Shown here piece by piece: positions 1 to 12,200 of a DNA stretch of 64,000 nt. The notes beneath the pieces are model-generated. The model did not search any database. It was not told the origin of the DNA and saw nothing but the letters and a program-made list of their open reading frames with translations. The DNA is from Mesodorylaimus sp. YZB2_4. Lineage: Eukaryota; Nematoda; Enoplea; Dorylaimida; Dorylaimidae. The stretch's first letter is position 1; every line of letters starts with the position of its first letter. A program made the translations under genes and the position numbers. The DNA is taken from NCBI GenBank assembly GCA_030248295.1, contig JASANH010000606.1, forward strand, positions 930,001 to 994,000, read 5' to 3'.

Positions 1-1066
1 TTGCTGGACGGTGTTGTCCAACTCGGCCAGCATATTGCGCTTCTTTTCGGTGGTGATCTTGGTTTGCTCTTCGCGCAACCAATCGTCGTACTTCTCTTTG
101 TGCATGACTTGAGCTGATGTCTGAGCTTGACCTTGAGGATTTCTGGCCACACACGTGTACCTGATAAGGGAGGCAGACACAATGCAGGATGCATCTATTA
201 CAGGTAGCTAGAAAGGAACCTACTCTCCAACATCCTCCGCAAACATCATCGAAATTTGCAACGAGCAGATGCCAGTGTCTACGTTATTATCGATCTTATA
301 CCTGGAAGAAAAATATTGCATAGATCACGCGCACACTGACTCAGAGGATCTCACCTATAACCGGATTGGATTGGTTGCTTATTTTTGAACCAGGTAACTT
401 CCGGAGTCGGATTTCCAGTCACGCGACATTCGAACCACGCATTGCCTCCTACTTTCAATGGCTGATGTTTTAGTTCTTTGACAAAGTACGGCGCCGCTGG
501 CCCAATCGGTGTTGGGGGCGGACCAGGCGAAGGTCTGAAATGCGAGGGTCACTTGTCCAAGGATTGGCTAACTCTGTTACTGGCACTTACGCCACTGGGA
601 CTCCTGGTCGGCCAGGCACAGGAGACGGTGCGGGGGCAACAATTATCACGCAAGTCGTCGATTTACTTCCGGCCGCATTGGAAGCTTGACAACTGAATCG
701 GCCAGCATCCGACGCCTGTACGCTGTTCATGATTAGCTTGAATCGGTTACCCTCTTGCCTCAACTAAACGAATTTCGATTCATTGGAAACTTAAAAAATA
801 CCTCGCCTATAGAAACCGTACCTCGTAGTCGGGGCATTGCGTGACATTTTGACCATCCTTCAGCCACTTGATGGCCGGCTCCGGGTGGCCGTCCACTTGA
901 CATTCGAGTACCACTTGTTGACCAACCACCACGCGCTTATCTTGCAAAGGCTAACAACAACCAAGCCATGAATACCCAACGGTCACAAAACTATTGCCCT
1001 TACTCTTATAAATGTTGGCGCTCGTTGATTTTCATCAGAGGCTCCTAACGGCCGTTTGAACGGCAT
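1..1066 (-). CDS. TTN/sls: Titin/kettin-type giant muscle protein, N-terminal exons (partial)
   Basis: This is the N-terminal end of a sarcomeric Ig-chain protein; the gene runs off the left edge. Exons: 1066-1004, 950-822, 763-591, 534-355, 301-224, 160-1, all joined in frame. The first exon starts with ATG, preceded in frame by TGA, and ends ...APTFIR, leading directly into an I-set Ig domain (VVLECQVDGHPEPAIKWLKDG ... DAGRFSCQASNAAG). A proline-rich linker follows, then a second Ig (APYFVKELK ... ECRVTGNPTPEVTWFKN ... SGYRYKIDNNVDTGICSLQI ... DVGEYTCVARN) and a charged tail starting HKEKYDDWL. The pair resembles the two human titin Z-disc Ig domains that carry GRFTCSAVNEAG and TGYRYKVSYNKQTGECKLVI, including the TGYRYK...TG.C stretch. 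By homology it acts at the Z-disc. An alternative is an internal exon at 1066 with further exons upstream. Confidence 0.8.
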
Positions 1067-1089
1067 GATTCAATGATTCGATTGATTTC

Positions 1090-1258
1090 TTAAAATACGC
1101 CTCGATGAATCACGGACGCTTCTGGTGTTTGATGAGGAAGTTTGAGCTGCCTAAAACGATTTCGGAACTCGTCACTCACTTCCTCAGGATTTGGAAGGAA
1201 TTTGGATGCCTCTTTTAAACTCGAGCAAATGGTGTTTTGGCCTAGCGATTGGGTGGTT
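1090..1258 (-). other. Short open frame upstream of the titin-like start, unrecognised
   Basis: A 55-codon open frame without ATG lies just upstream of the titin-like first exon and ends in TAA at 1090-1092. It contains FLPNPEEVSDEFRNRFRQLK, which looks more protein-like than its surroundings. A GTGAGTGA donor-like site follows PNPEE. It could be an upstream exon, a relic, or chance. I do not recognise it. Confidence 0.2.
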
Positions 1259-3696
1259 CAATAAGTACTGAACCACGTGGGATGTTTGGAGCGTTTGTCA
1301 TGCTGGGCAAAGGTGCTCTCTCGACACAATGAGACGGTACGTGTATTTTATTCTAAGCCGACCTTGTTTCCAGAAAAATAAAACAGTGCCAAAACTCGAC
1401 GCCATGATAGCATTCGTCGTAAAAACCTCGGACGCGACAAAACATCAGTGCAAAGATTCTGACCCACATGAAAAGAGTCAAATACAAAGAGCGCTTCCTA
1501 TGGGGTTGGTTGGTTCAGAAACTGCGAGGCCTGGGTATAACTCTGTATAAAGCAACCTTAACTCGCAACCTCAAACTGTCCGTCTCTAAAACAGAACGTT
1601 TTGCTGCCTCTGTTAGCCCGCTTTCGAGGTCACGAAAGCAGAAGTTTTTCTTCCGAGCAGCTCTCCAGGATTCGAGACAAAACTGGGCCCATTTTTTTAC
1701 CACTTTAATGACACAGTGCGCAGCGTTTTCCAAAAATGATTTTCTCACGAGTGACAAAAAGTTCAAAACGACAGAGGCAACACAAGACTCGGCTTATGAA
1801 TGGTCTTCAGGCAGTTCAGGCACATGTTTTCTTTTAGAATTATGTTTTAGGAAAAAGAGCTGTCGCCGCCAATTTTCTCACTCCACATTGTTTATGCAGC
1901 AGAAATACCAACACAAAGCGGGAATAAGACTCAGGGCATAATTTAGGGCCACACAATGCAAATTAAATCAATGCGAAAAGACGTGGTATCTCTATAAGCT
2001 CGCAGTAAAAACGGCCTGCGGTGAGCACACATTGGACAAGCCTCCCTTACTTGGCGTTTCTATGCACAGTATATTTAATGCCGACAAGGCTAAACAGTCT
2101 GTAAAAGACAGGTGTATCATGCAGGGACTATGCATCAAGAATTCAAGAAAACCAGGTTTAGGCTGCCTCTTGTGATGGGCTCTGCGCTGATCAATCTGCT
2201 GACGGTCCCAATGCCTTCCTCAGAGTTCGTAATACAAAGATCTTAAAAATCCATGCTCCCAGCTGATAGTCTTGAGAATACGACAGCATGAATCATCTTA
2301 CCTCCGACAAGGAAACCGGCAAGAATAGTAGCAAGAACCTCTCCGATCGGCACAAAACTCGGCTCTTATATCGTACTACTCTGACGGCATAAATTTTCGC
2401 AAAGAATGGCGGTCGCTAGATCACAATCGAATGATCGCGTCAGCGCGGTCGATCTGAAAAAGGTATTCACGATCGTTATTTTGGTGGGCAGTTCAGAATA
2501 CGCAGTCGTGGATGAGAGATAGCCACCGTAGATAAATAGGTAGGATGTGCACCTGGGGTTCATGCACGATTGCTGAACAAAAACACCTGAATGGGATACG
2601 CGGTACTAAAATACTTGGGGAAAGTAACATTTGCTAGAAATACAAGTCACCAGTCGAAAGGAGACTGTCGAGCGCGTTGACTGGCGCGGGGCGTAGGATG
2701 ATTTCGAGTACACCTGGAAAAGTTTTGGTTGCGCGAAGCAAAGGTAACAAGGCTTTCGAAGTGGTTTTTCTACCACAATGAAGGCGGTGCCGTTGAGTTA
2801 GAGTGGAAAGCGGGCAGGTATAGCCCTAAGCCTATTATGCCTCCGAGAAGATGCGTCTGGAATAATCTACGAACTGGTGATGCTCGGCGGCCGGCGATGA
2901 GTAGATGCTTAGGTGTGTGATGCAGCTAGCCCGGGCTGGGCTAACGAAAGGCTTAGACAACGTCTCGGACCGCAGAGTTCTCGAGTTTCGTGAAACTTGT
3001 TGAAACGAACGCTGCAACTGCTCTCCGCAATGAGTTTACTATATCGGCATTAGTCGAGAACCAACGCGCGTGGCGACTTGGAGCCAGTGTTCAAGTCTCT
3101 GCCACACTTTCCCCATTCCTCCAGAAGCTCACAAGCAGAAACTGGTTCAGCGTAGTTGGCAGGCAACATCTTTCCGCCACCAAAAGCCGCTCTACAATCA
3201 GTGGTAGCGTTAGCGTACGTTTGCTGCGTTTGTTAGTCTTACTTTCTACGAGCTGAGAATTTCGAGTAACGTTATATGCGAAACTTCTTGTTGTTCTTCA
3301 GGCATTCTCCGCCTGGAACATACGCACTGCGTAGTCTCGCTGAGACCATTCAGCATCCACATGTGTACCACTCGCGTCTTAAACAATTGTTTTGAAAAAC
3401 CAAGAGTAATTCAAAACACTTTCAAAATTCTAAAGACAAATCGTGGCATGTTTGATTTTGAAGTATTGAATAAAAGAAAGAAAAGAAAGTTTTAGATTTT
3501 TGACGATCAGGAGGGTGCGCTAGTCACATGTGGCCGGCACTGGTAGACATGTGTGCAATAAATGACTGTTAATCGACAATAGCCGTTATTTCGAGAGAAT
3601 GCCTCACACACTGAGGCTATGAAAGGTGTGACAATCGCTTCTTCTAAATTCTTTTGAACGGCGTCAATGCCAAATATGCATACTTCTGACTCACCC
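1259..3696. other. No supported gene
   Basis: Open frames of 60-157 codons occur on both strands (for example plus 1468-1941). None shows a domain, a splice-compatible partner or a signal peptide. I treat this as spacer between the titin-like gene and the decayed fragment at 3.7-4.5 kb. Confidence 0.5.
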
Positions 3697-4550
3697 TCAG
3701 CGGCCTGAAGTTTGCGTTTTATTTTCGGAATTCTCTGACTTCCGCCCAGTATCTTTCAAGAAATGAAAACCACTTAACTCTGGAAGACCACAAAGTTGGA
3801 TGATTGGATGAGCTTTCTTTAGTTGACTCAATGACTCTGGCCGCTGAACCTGATTGACGTTCAACAAATAGACAAAACGGATGACGCTGAGGCACAGATT
3901 TTTATCGTCCCAGCCTCGAGTAAACCAAGTAGCACGAGTTGCGGCAGTTGCTCTAAATTTATCCCTCACGAAGAAACATACTCTGTTTCAGAATGAGGAG
4001 GATTGTTTTGCTAGCTCCCCTTTCGATGCAATCACTATTTGCATATGACCTTCACACATAACAAAGGCGAAGTGGCACTGTCTTGAACAAGAGGCGCGAT
4101 GGCATGACTAAAATGTGATTCCGCCTCAATGAGGGTACCACTGACCCGCATATAGACTTCATCCACTACGCCATAAAAGCTCGGTTGTCCGCACCTTGCT
4201 CCTGCGTGCAGACACCATATTTGGTACAGATCACGTGTCTTTCTTGACTAACAATAAGTGCGGGCACCGTCTGCCGCAGCAATCAGTTTCTCTGGGTCCA
4301 AAGCACCCTCAAACGACGGCCAACAGCCAAAAATCGTCAGCATGGTGCAATGCCCTCAGTTCTCGACTTTCTTCATGGGCAATAACCAGCATTTGCTCTC
4401 CACCCGTGAGCACCTGCAGATCACATTCGTGCATCTTGCCGCTAAGAGGCATGCTTTCGGCCAAGCCACTACTGCGGAGAGCCTCTCAAACACTTGTCTT
4501 AACGAGCCGCATCTCATTCAGCACGTCTCCTGTACCTCCTAGCTCATTTC
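3697..4550 (-). pseudogene. Decayed coding fragment, family not recognised
   Basis: Several minus-strand stretches read like protein but are broken. One frame from about 4530 gives LNEMRLVKTSV, then an in-frame TGA, then EALRSSGLAESMPLSGKMHE and GEQMLVIAHEESRELRALHH up to TGA at 4309-4311. The sense continues in another frame as WPSFEGALDPEKLIAAADGA. Around 4021-4165 a third stretch reads YGVVDEVYMRVSGTLIEAES, and 3969-3697 another (GWDDKNLCLSVIRFVYLLNV). No GT-AG intron removes the stop or the frameshift between the first two pieces. I infer a pseudogene or a mis-sequenced gene; I cannot name the family. Confidence 0.4.
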
Positions 4551-4654
4551 TTGAATTTTTGTGCTACAGTATACGCGCCCAGCATCTTGGGAGGTCCACT
4601 GCGCCTTGCTGCTCTCACTCATGCCGCAGCCAGGTCATGGTCTATTTCTAACTC

Positions 4655-5516
4655 ACGTTGGTCGGTATTGGTACAGTATGTACTGACCTATGATACGCGC
4701 TTTACACTGATCTCCTGCTAGCCTTCCAACAGCGTTACACAATAAATGTCATTTGCGCTGGGCTAATGAAAATACGGTCCCGTGACGTTTCCCCCACTTT
4801 GTCGATTCCCCCACCAGGCAAGGTGGGGGAATCGACTCACGTGAAGATACTCAGGCTACAAACTTTTTGAACTCGCTACGTATTTCTGGAGGGATATTTG
4901 ACACGCTGCCAATACAAGTGCATGTTTCCAGTCCAGTTTTTCTCTTTGCTAATCAAGGTAGGGTTCAAATTGCAAACGTAAAATTGCTCAACACTGGAAA
5001 TCAATAAAAATATACAGATATACTGATATAAAAATATATAGAATAAAGATACACATTAAGGCAGTGCGACTTTGGTGAATTCACCAGTAGAATAGCAGTG
5101 CAGATTTTGCGAATCAGTTTTCCCAGTTACTAAACCTTTTAGGCTCGTCAGTTTTGTCCTTGGTCCGTGGTCCAAGGAGCAAACGCCCGGCAAACGTTTT
5201 AGGGCGCTATTACAACATAGGATATTTCACATCTTTTAGGATAAGTGATGACAATTTGCGCATTAGTTCGTACGTAGTACGCAGACAAAAATGGAAATAG
5301 CCAACCAGTCTGTAACTCTTTTCTTGATTTCTTTTTTCAAATATGAAGCATGCGTAGTGAGTGGATGAGAGACTCTCATCTGCACGTAATGAATAATAGC
5401 TACTAATGCAGCGATAAAAAACGGCTTACTCTAACATAATATAGTCATTTATCACAGCTGCTTGAATTCTAGTTTGCTTATCAAAAACTTACGTTACGCG
5501 AGTCCTCAGATCAGCT
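4655..5516. other. No supported gene; probable 3' flank of trehalase
   Basis: AT-rich in part (AATATACAGATATACTGATA near 5010). It holds no coherent open frame and lies downstream of the trehalase stop codon. Confidence 0.4.
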
Positions 5517-8409
5517 TTAGCGGAACATAGAAGCAGCGCGCTGCCATAGGTCTGGCTTTTCATCAATCGGTTCCAAACTGCCTCCAAATTTATCGAGGAA
5601 GTCCATAATAACGCCGTTACTCCATCCGAATCCAGTCTGAAACAACAATGACCCTAACGAAACCAAGTGTCTGCTATGAAATGACAATTAGTGTGAACCT
5701 ACGACGATAGACTTCTGTGTGAGCGCACATAGGTAGCTCCATAGGAACCGCAAGCTTTTATTCATAGTCTAGGCAGCGGCTTTATTCGATCATGTTGTGT
5801 ACTCAAACCCTAAACCGAAGCCTCTTACCTGCACAGTATATTCTCCTCCACTTCCGGCACTAACGTCCTGCATAGAAATATTATATTTCTCGTACATCAG
5901 CGTCGAATTAGCATACAGCTTGTACACCGATTTTAACCATTGGGTCGCTAACGTTTTTGCTACATCTGCAAGATCCGGATCGCCGCTAGTACGAAATCCT
6001 TCGATCACCATATGCACCATTGGAGGCCAAGCATTTGCTCCATCCCATTGCTGAGTCGATTTCACGAACGATGTCGGCATGCCACCGCTCAAACTAAACA
6101 CGTCTTGGCGCTGGAATTAAGTATGTAGTACGAGCTTACGTTCAGAAATCCAAAATCATAATCTACCTTCATATATTCGTAGACGCGCCTCGGGATCGTC
6201 TTATCAGACGTATTATAGCATTTGGCGTAAAGTGGAACGATATTTGAGATGTAAAATGACTCCAACTGATTTCTCGTGTGCGCGTCCACATCGTACCAAA
6301 CGCCGTCTTCCGCATTCCAGTGATATTTCGACATCGTTTCAACGAGCTTGTTGTACTTCTTCTCAAATTCAGCTGCCTTCTTTTCCTCTCCTAAATTAAG
6401 CCACAAGCTGGGACGTGCAAAACTGAGCACACTCAGGCACCTACCAGCTAGTTCAAAAAGTGCTGACAGAATTCGAGTATTCATGCACATGAACGCATTC
6501 AGATCGACAGGTATGACCTCGCGGGTACGAATAGACCGTATCTCGTAGGATGATGGTCCTATTGGCGAAAACCAACGCGTAGAAAAATCCCAGCCCGATT
6601 CAGCAGCTGCCGCGATATTAGCCCACATGTCCAAACGGTCTTCTGAAAAACAAAGCGTAGGTAACAAAATGACTTGAAGTTCGGCGATTAGCACTTACGT
6701 TCACTCATGACATTCTGCACTAGTTCCCAGTCTTCGCGATACGATTCGGGTCTAAAGCACAGCACTTTTGGTCTAATCATAGAAATAATCATTCTCCAAC
6801 AAGTCAACGTCCCGCCCCAAAGGGCCCGGCGCGAGACGAAAGTGGCATCCAAAAGCAAAAACAGCTACATAGAATAATACTGTACCTTGGCCCCGTAAAT
6901 TCGGTGCCATAGCGGAAGACGTTGCATTCATTACCACCTTCTTGAAAGGTGTAACTTCGTTCTCGATTCCAAAATTCAAATTCCCTTTCCAAATATGGCA
7001 GCATATCGCGAACAAATTGCTCATCATCAGTCGCCAAATAATAATCATAGACCATTGCGGTCAGCAAGGGCGGTTGAGAGCGCGAGAGCAGATACACGCG
7101 ACCACCGTTCGGTACGAATCCGTTGCTATAGAAGAAATCCGTCTTATCATTAGAGCACTGGGGCGAGAGGGAAGTTACTTACTTATCGATCAAGAAGGCC
7201 ATATTGAGCATTATTCCACGCGCCGTCGAATATAGTTCAGAAAACAGCAAGCCTGAAATATCAAAGTGAAAGCAAGTCTGAAATATTTATGAGAGGTGTA
7301 AGCTACCTTTTAGGATCCAGAAAGAATCCCTAAAAGAATCTAGGAATAGCTGCAACTCATTAACTTGTCAGTCTTTAAATTTAGCTCACCAATAAAAGAA
7401 CTCCCTGAACCGGCCTCCAGGTATGATGAATGCATGGGGTACGTACACGGAAGTGTACAAATGAGGATGGTCCCTCACTTCTGGCCGCACCTAAACCATT
7501 AAAAATTTAGTCAAGAAATAAATAAAAACTGAAGCTCGTACTTGTCGGCATAAATCGACCCACTGATAATGCAATCCGATCACCCATTTTCGATAATCAT
7601 GATTCTTCACTTTAAAAAACTTGGTCGGCACTGTTACCCAATCCAACGGAAAACAAGAAATAAGTTCCTGGAACAGAATGTCTTGCCTGAGCCCTGATCG
7701 TGGAAGTTTTTGCTCGAAAAGATCTCTCAAGCTAAAGTTATCTCACTGGTCAGACACAATCGAAAATCAGCTTACTGTCTCCGGTGGATCAAAATAAGTC
7801 GTAAGAAAACGTGCAAGTTCACCTCGTTCCTTGACTTTGTCACCGAGTTCACGAAACGCCATGACAGTCGTAACTGGAACAGACCTTAAGGATGATCAAG
7901 CAAGCGCAAGCGAAGCTTCACCCACTTGGATCTTTCTTCAACGACATATCAACAAAATATTTAGAATCATTGAATAAGTGAGCTTTTTGAATCGCATCCA
8001 AGATTTCGCCAGCGCAGAAGATTTCACTGGAAACGAAAACTCATTCTTTTTGAACGATAAACCTTTGAATTCAAGCAGCCTTTCTTCTGACGAAGACGAA
8101 AACGAAGCACAATTACAGCAGTAAAGTAACAGCACAGTTCCTTCTGCTCAACCAAATTTATGCTTCTATAATCCCTAGTCACTATATAAATATAAATTTA
8201 CCTACGCAAAGGCAATTTTCATTAATTGGGCGACATATTCGGGAACATCTGGCAGATGCATTCCAGCTACCTGAGGAACTGGCGCGTCCACGTCGATTCG
8301 TTGACAAGAAATCGCGTAGAATAAACCCGCGAAAATCAGCTGAAGTGGCAACAAGATATAGAGTAAGATAGGCAAGATTTTAAAGTTATCATACCAAGGA
8401 TCGAATCAT
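5517..8409 (-). CDS. TREH: Acid trehalase (glycoside hydrolase family 37)
   Basis: Hydrolyses trehalose to two glucoses; the signal peptide and absence of a membrane tail predict a secreted soluble enzyme. Fourteen exons join in frame to about 594 residues: 8409-8395, 8339-8206, 8026-7926, 7873-7776, 7667-7542, 7490-7390, 7329-7307, 7252-7183, 7125-6886, 6751-6699, 6642-6445, 6390-6167, 6110-5829, 5636-5517. The start gives MIRSL then LIFAGLFYAISC, a signal peptide split by intron 1. Family signatures are present: PGGRFREFFYWDSF, NGGRVYLLSRSQPPLLTAM, AESGWDFSTRW (catalytic Asp expected here), QWDGANAWPP, and GGEYTVQTGFGWSNGV (catalytic Glu expected here). The protein ends AASMFR with no hydrophobic tail, so no GPI signal, unlike vertebrate TREH. 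Exon 7 is only 23 nt. It sits between the CCDC141-like and titin-like genes on the same strand. Confidence 0.95.
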
Positions 8410-9201
8410 TGGTGCTTCTCGAATGCGCGACGGCTGACCAAGAAAAACCGCATATGGAGATTGTTACGGATCAGCAGAGCAACCGCAAAGAAGGATAGGA
8501 CGATAGACTATACCGGTACTTTACATCAGCTAAGCGAGTTCTGTTAGGACTCGGTAACGAGGTCTTTTTTGCTGCAAGTATACTGTCATAGTGCAGCGAA
8601 AATGTAGATATATGACAAAAAGTATATACGGTATGTATGCGGCTGCTTCACGAGAAATCTTTATAAACGCTGCTTTGAGTTGCGTTCACGCCGCAACTGA
8701 GATCACGTCAATAGTTTATCCGTGACTGTAGGTGCCTCAGTGCATTCTGCGCATACCTCTCAGGGCTACCTTCTCACAATCAGTAGATCTATTGATTCGG
8801 CGACGGTCTGGGTAATGGTGTTTATTCGGCTCAAAATCAGACAATATCGTACCTACAGTATGCGTGCAACTACCGTATTCAGCTGTAGAATTTCGGGCTT
8901 ATACGATTTCAACGGGTTAGGCGATTCTAAGGCCATACAATTTAGATGTTCATTTTTGAAACCTTCACCAGATGGTTATTTGTTGACAAAAGGTACCTTT
9001 TATCTAAATTAAATGGTTACCCCTCCCAAAGACTTATTGTTCGGAACAGAAGAAGGCAACGTGTGCTTGTTTTCTTGGTTGGAGTCACCTTTGAACACAG
9101 CACTAAAAAGTGGGGACCTATCGAGTCAGGGGTAGGGATGCATTGTCTATTGGCTACGACCTGGGTCTTATAACTGAGGGGAATACAAGTACTGTAAATA
9201 C
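8410..9201. other. Spacer upstream of trehalase; no supported gene
   Basis: Contains the presumed trehalase promoter side and the 3' flank of the CCDC141-like gene. Short plus-strand frames (8722-9012, 8946-9173) show no domain or splice partner. Confidence 0.4.
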
Positions 9202-12200
9202 CTACGTGCGCAAATACTGCATTGAGATCTCTACTACATGTGCCTGTAGACCATCATTTTTCAGCCAGCGGGACTCCATAAAATGGTACTCTGGCCTCAA
9301 GTTGGTGCTTTTCCTGTGACCTTCATGCGTGGTGGGCCGTGGCCTTGGGAGAGAATTATAAATCTTTCTTGGCCGAGAAACGCCAACTCCTCGACTCGAT
9401 GTTTCAGCCGCAGGTGAAGTCGCTAGATCCTCCAGTCTGAGTTTTTGTCCCGTCGGCCACATTCTCTCATACGCCTGCCACTTCCAGGCTTGGTTATATC
9501 GACTGAATTTTAAAACAGGTCCGACACCTTGGCAGTTTATTCGAGGCAGAGAAGAAGAAAAGAGGCAAACACGCAGCTATGCCTACGTATCTCACAAGCA
9601 CTACAGATTACTACAGCGGGATTTAACCGAAAGGTTCCTCTAAAAAACTGTGGCATCAAATACAAAACATTAGTCGCGCATTTGAAAGCATACCAAACAA
9701 AAGGCAGTGCTCAAATACAGAAATCGAATATAATAGCTCCTAACTAATGTCTACACCGCATTTAAGTTCAAACCCGCTATGACTACAAAACTACCTACAC
9801 AGTTCGATATGACAAGCTATCCACTGATCTGATTAGCTATGGTCATCAATAACACGGCAATGTCACTACAATAAAACGCCCATAGTCCCTCGACCTCCTG
9901 GTCCAGCAGCCTCATCGCCGGAAAGTGGACCCGAATGGAAACGATTAGCTTCCATTCCCAATTCAGCATTTTGCTGGTAAACACGTGTCACGTGGTAATA
10001 GACACGGGGAGGCTGGTCTTTACCCCTCACAATCAAGTCCGCAGTTGAACGTGCTTCACCAGCTTCATTTTCAGCTTTGCACCTGAGCAAAGGACAGTCT
10101 TGATTTAGTAAGTTTGAAGACATAGACACTTTACAAAACGCCAGATCACTTACGTAAACTGCCCACTGTCCGAGGTTTCTAACCGAGGAATATACAAAAC
10201 GTGAACCCCTCTTCCTTCCTAAAATCACAAGACGATAGCAATGTCGGACGGCACGCCATCAGATCTCTCTCCCTCTTGGGACTGACGATGAGACAAATCA
10301 CTCACATCAAACGCTTGAATATCAGAGCCTAATCGTATGGGAATATTATTACGTAACCAGGTGATGTGTGGTGTCGGGTCTCCGCTAACCTTCACTTCCC
10401 ACCGTAACGCCGTCCCTTCTTGGACTTCCCTACTTATCAGCCTTTGCACGAAATCTGGGGCCTCTTTGCTCACTAAAAAGGCGCACAATCGTAAAAATAT
10501 GATTCGAAAGAGATATGAAGAGGGAACCTTATCCTTAGACTAGGTCGTACCTGTAACCACCAGCTGCGCGCTACTGGTAGCCAGTCCACCATCATTCTTC
10601 GCCGAGCAAGTGTACTTTCCAGTATGATCAGTTGTAACCCGTGGAATAACAAGGGTCACCCTTCCATTGGCGTTACTTGTCCTGATGCTTGGGTCTCGTA
10701 TTTCTTGCCCGTCTTTATACCAGGTCACTTCCGGCGGTGGAATGCCTGAAAGTCAAGAGACCTTGAGAAATCAAAACGCAAGGGACTAAAATTTGTTACA
10801 AGACACCTACCAATCACTTGACCTTCAAAGCGGGCTTCTTCTCCTTCACTTGCGACGACAGAAACCAAGGTTTGAGTAAAATGCGGCGGCTCTACATAAG
10901 GTTTTGGGGCGACGGCGAAAGACGGTTTACCAGGCACCGGCGCGATGCTATACGGCGATGCTCGTGATGGAGATCCTACAAGCATAAGAGGATATAGCGG
11001 TAAACATAGGGGTGCACGGGAGGCGCAATCGTACTACTCTCACTGCCCAATGTGCCAGTCGACTGGGCTGTTCCGTGATCGTTCTCAGCGATCAAAGTAT
11101 AAGTTCCCAGGTGCTCTGGTCCCACTTGTGGTATGAAAATCGAATACGTGTCACCAATTTCGATCAATTGTCGACTACTTGTTGATTGTGTGATTGGCTG
11201 GCCATTGAATAGCCAAGTGACCTTGGGACGTGGTGTGCCTGTCACAACAGCATCGATACGAGCCCTTGTGCCCAACGGAGCTCTAACGTCTTGCAATGGT
11301 CGTGCAAAAGAAGGTGCACCAGTGCCATTTCTGAATGTACCGCTCTGACTTTCAAAAAATTCTTCGGTCACTCGCTGAAAATATGGTGGCGCTATGACCC
11401 TCGGTGTATTCCTGTGAATCCTTATTTATAAATTCCTTCGTTATAAGCCCTAGGGTCAGACTTATCAAAAATTTGTAGGAAAGCGAGCTCTTTTCAGGCG
11501 GTTGCCCTACCATCAATTGATAGAGTGCATGAATACAGTGCCAAACTTTACCTCATACAACAGAGACTTTCCTCTCAGCAACGTCTTGTCTTACCTGTGT
11601 ACTCCTAGTCACGGGTGCTGGGGGCGGACTGACTTGCAGGGTAGCTAAACTTTTGGCTTCTCCAGCCGGATTTGTAGCCTTGATCAAGTAGACGCCACTA
11701 TCGTACTTCGTCACGCGGTTGATAACCAGTCGGTGCCAACCATACGAATCTTTTAGGATCTACAATATAAATTTAGGAGTAGCTGCGTTTAGCGAGCTAG
11801 TTCTACTTGGTTGTACTTGAATATTAGGTCCTGGCTGAAGAGGAACATCATCTTTGTACCATACGACATCGGGAATCGGCTCCCCAGTGATCTTTGTTTC
11901 AAACATAAGCCGATTATTTTCGACGATGGTCTGACTTTGCAGTGGTGGCAAGATACGCGGAGCCTGCATACCGGATATGTCACCTTCTTGAGCTGGTGGC
12001 GGTCTCGTCCTGACAGTCACGAAACCAGTGGACGATGCTTCACCAGCGCGATTCCTCGCAATCACCATGTAACTACCAGCGTGTGACGGATATGTCTCGG
12101 GCACGATCAGTGTTGCTCTGGAGCCGTCGGAAGTGGTCTGAAACAAGTTAATGTCTTCTTTATTCAATGAGTTCTCCTTATCTGGTTAGATGACAGCTTA

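Noticed and set aside
1468-1941. 157-codon plus-strand open frame
   Set aside because: No domain, no splice partners, and an overlapping frame on the other strand; probably chance.
6111-6139. An apparent 29-nt intron in trehalase
   Set aside because: Using the earlier donor after EYMK (GTAGAT at 6166) gives a normal 56-bp intron and a better family alignment. Similar apparent 26-31 nt introns in POFUT1 also vanished once homologous ends were matched.
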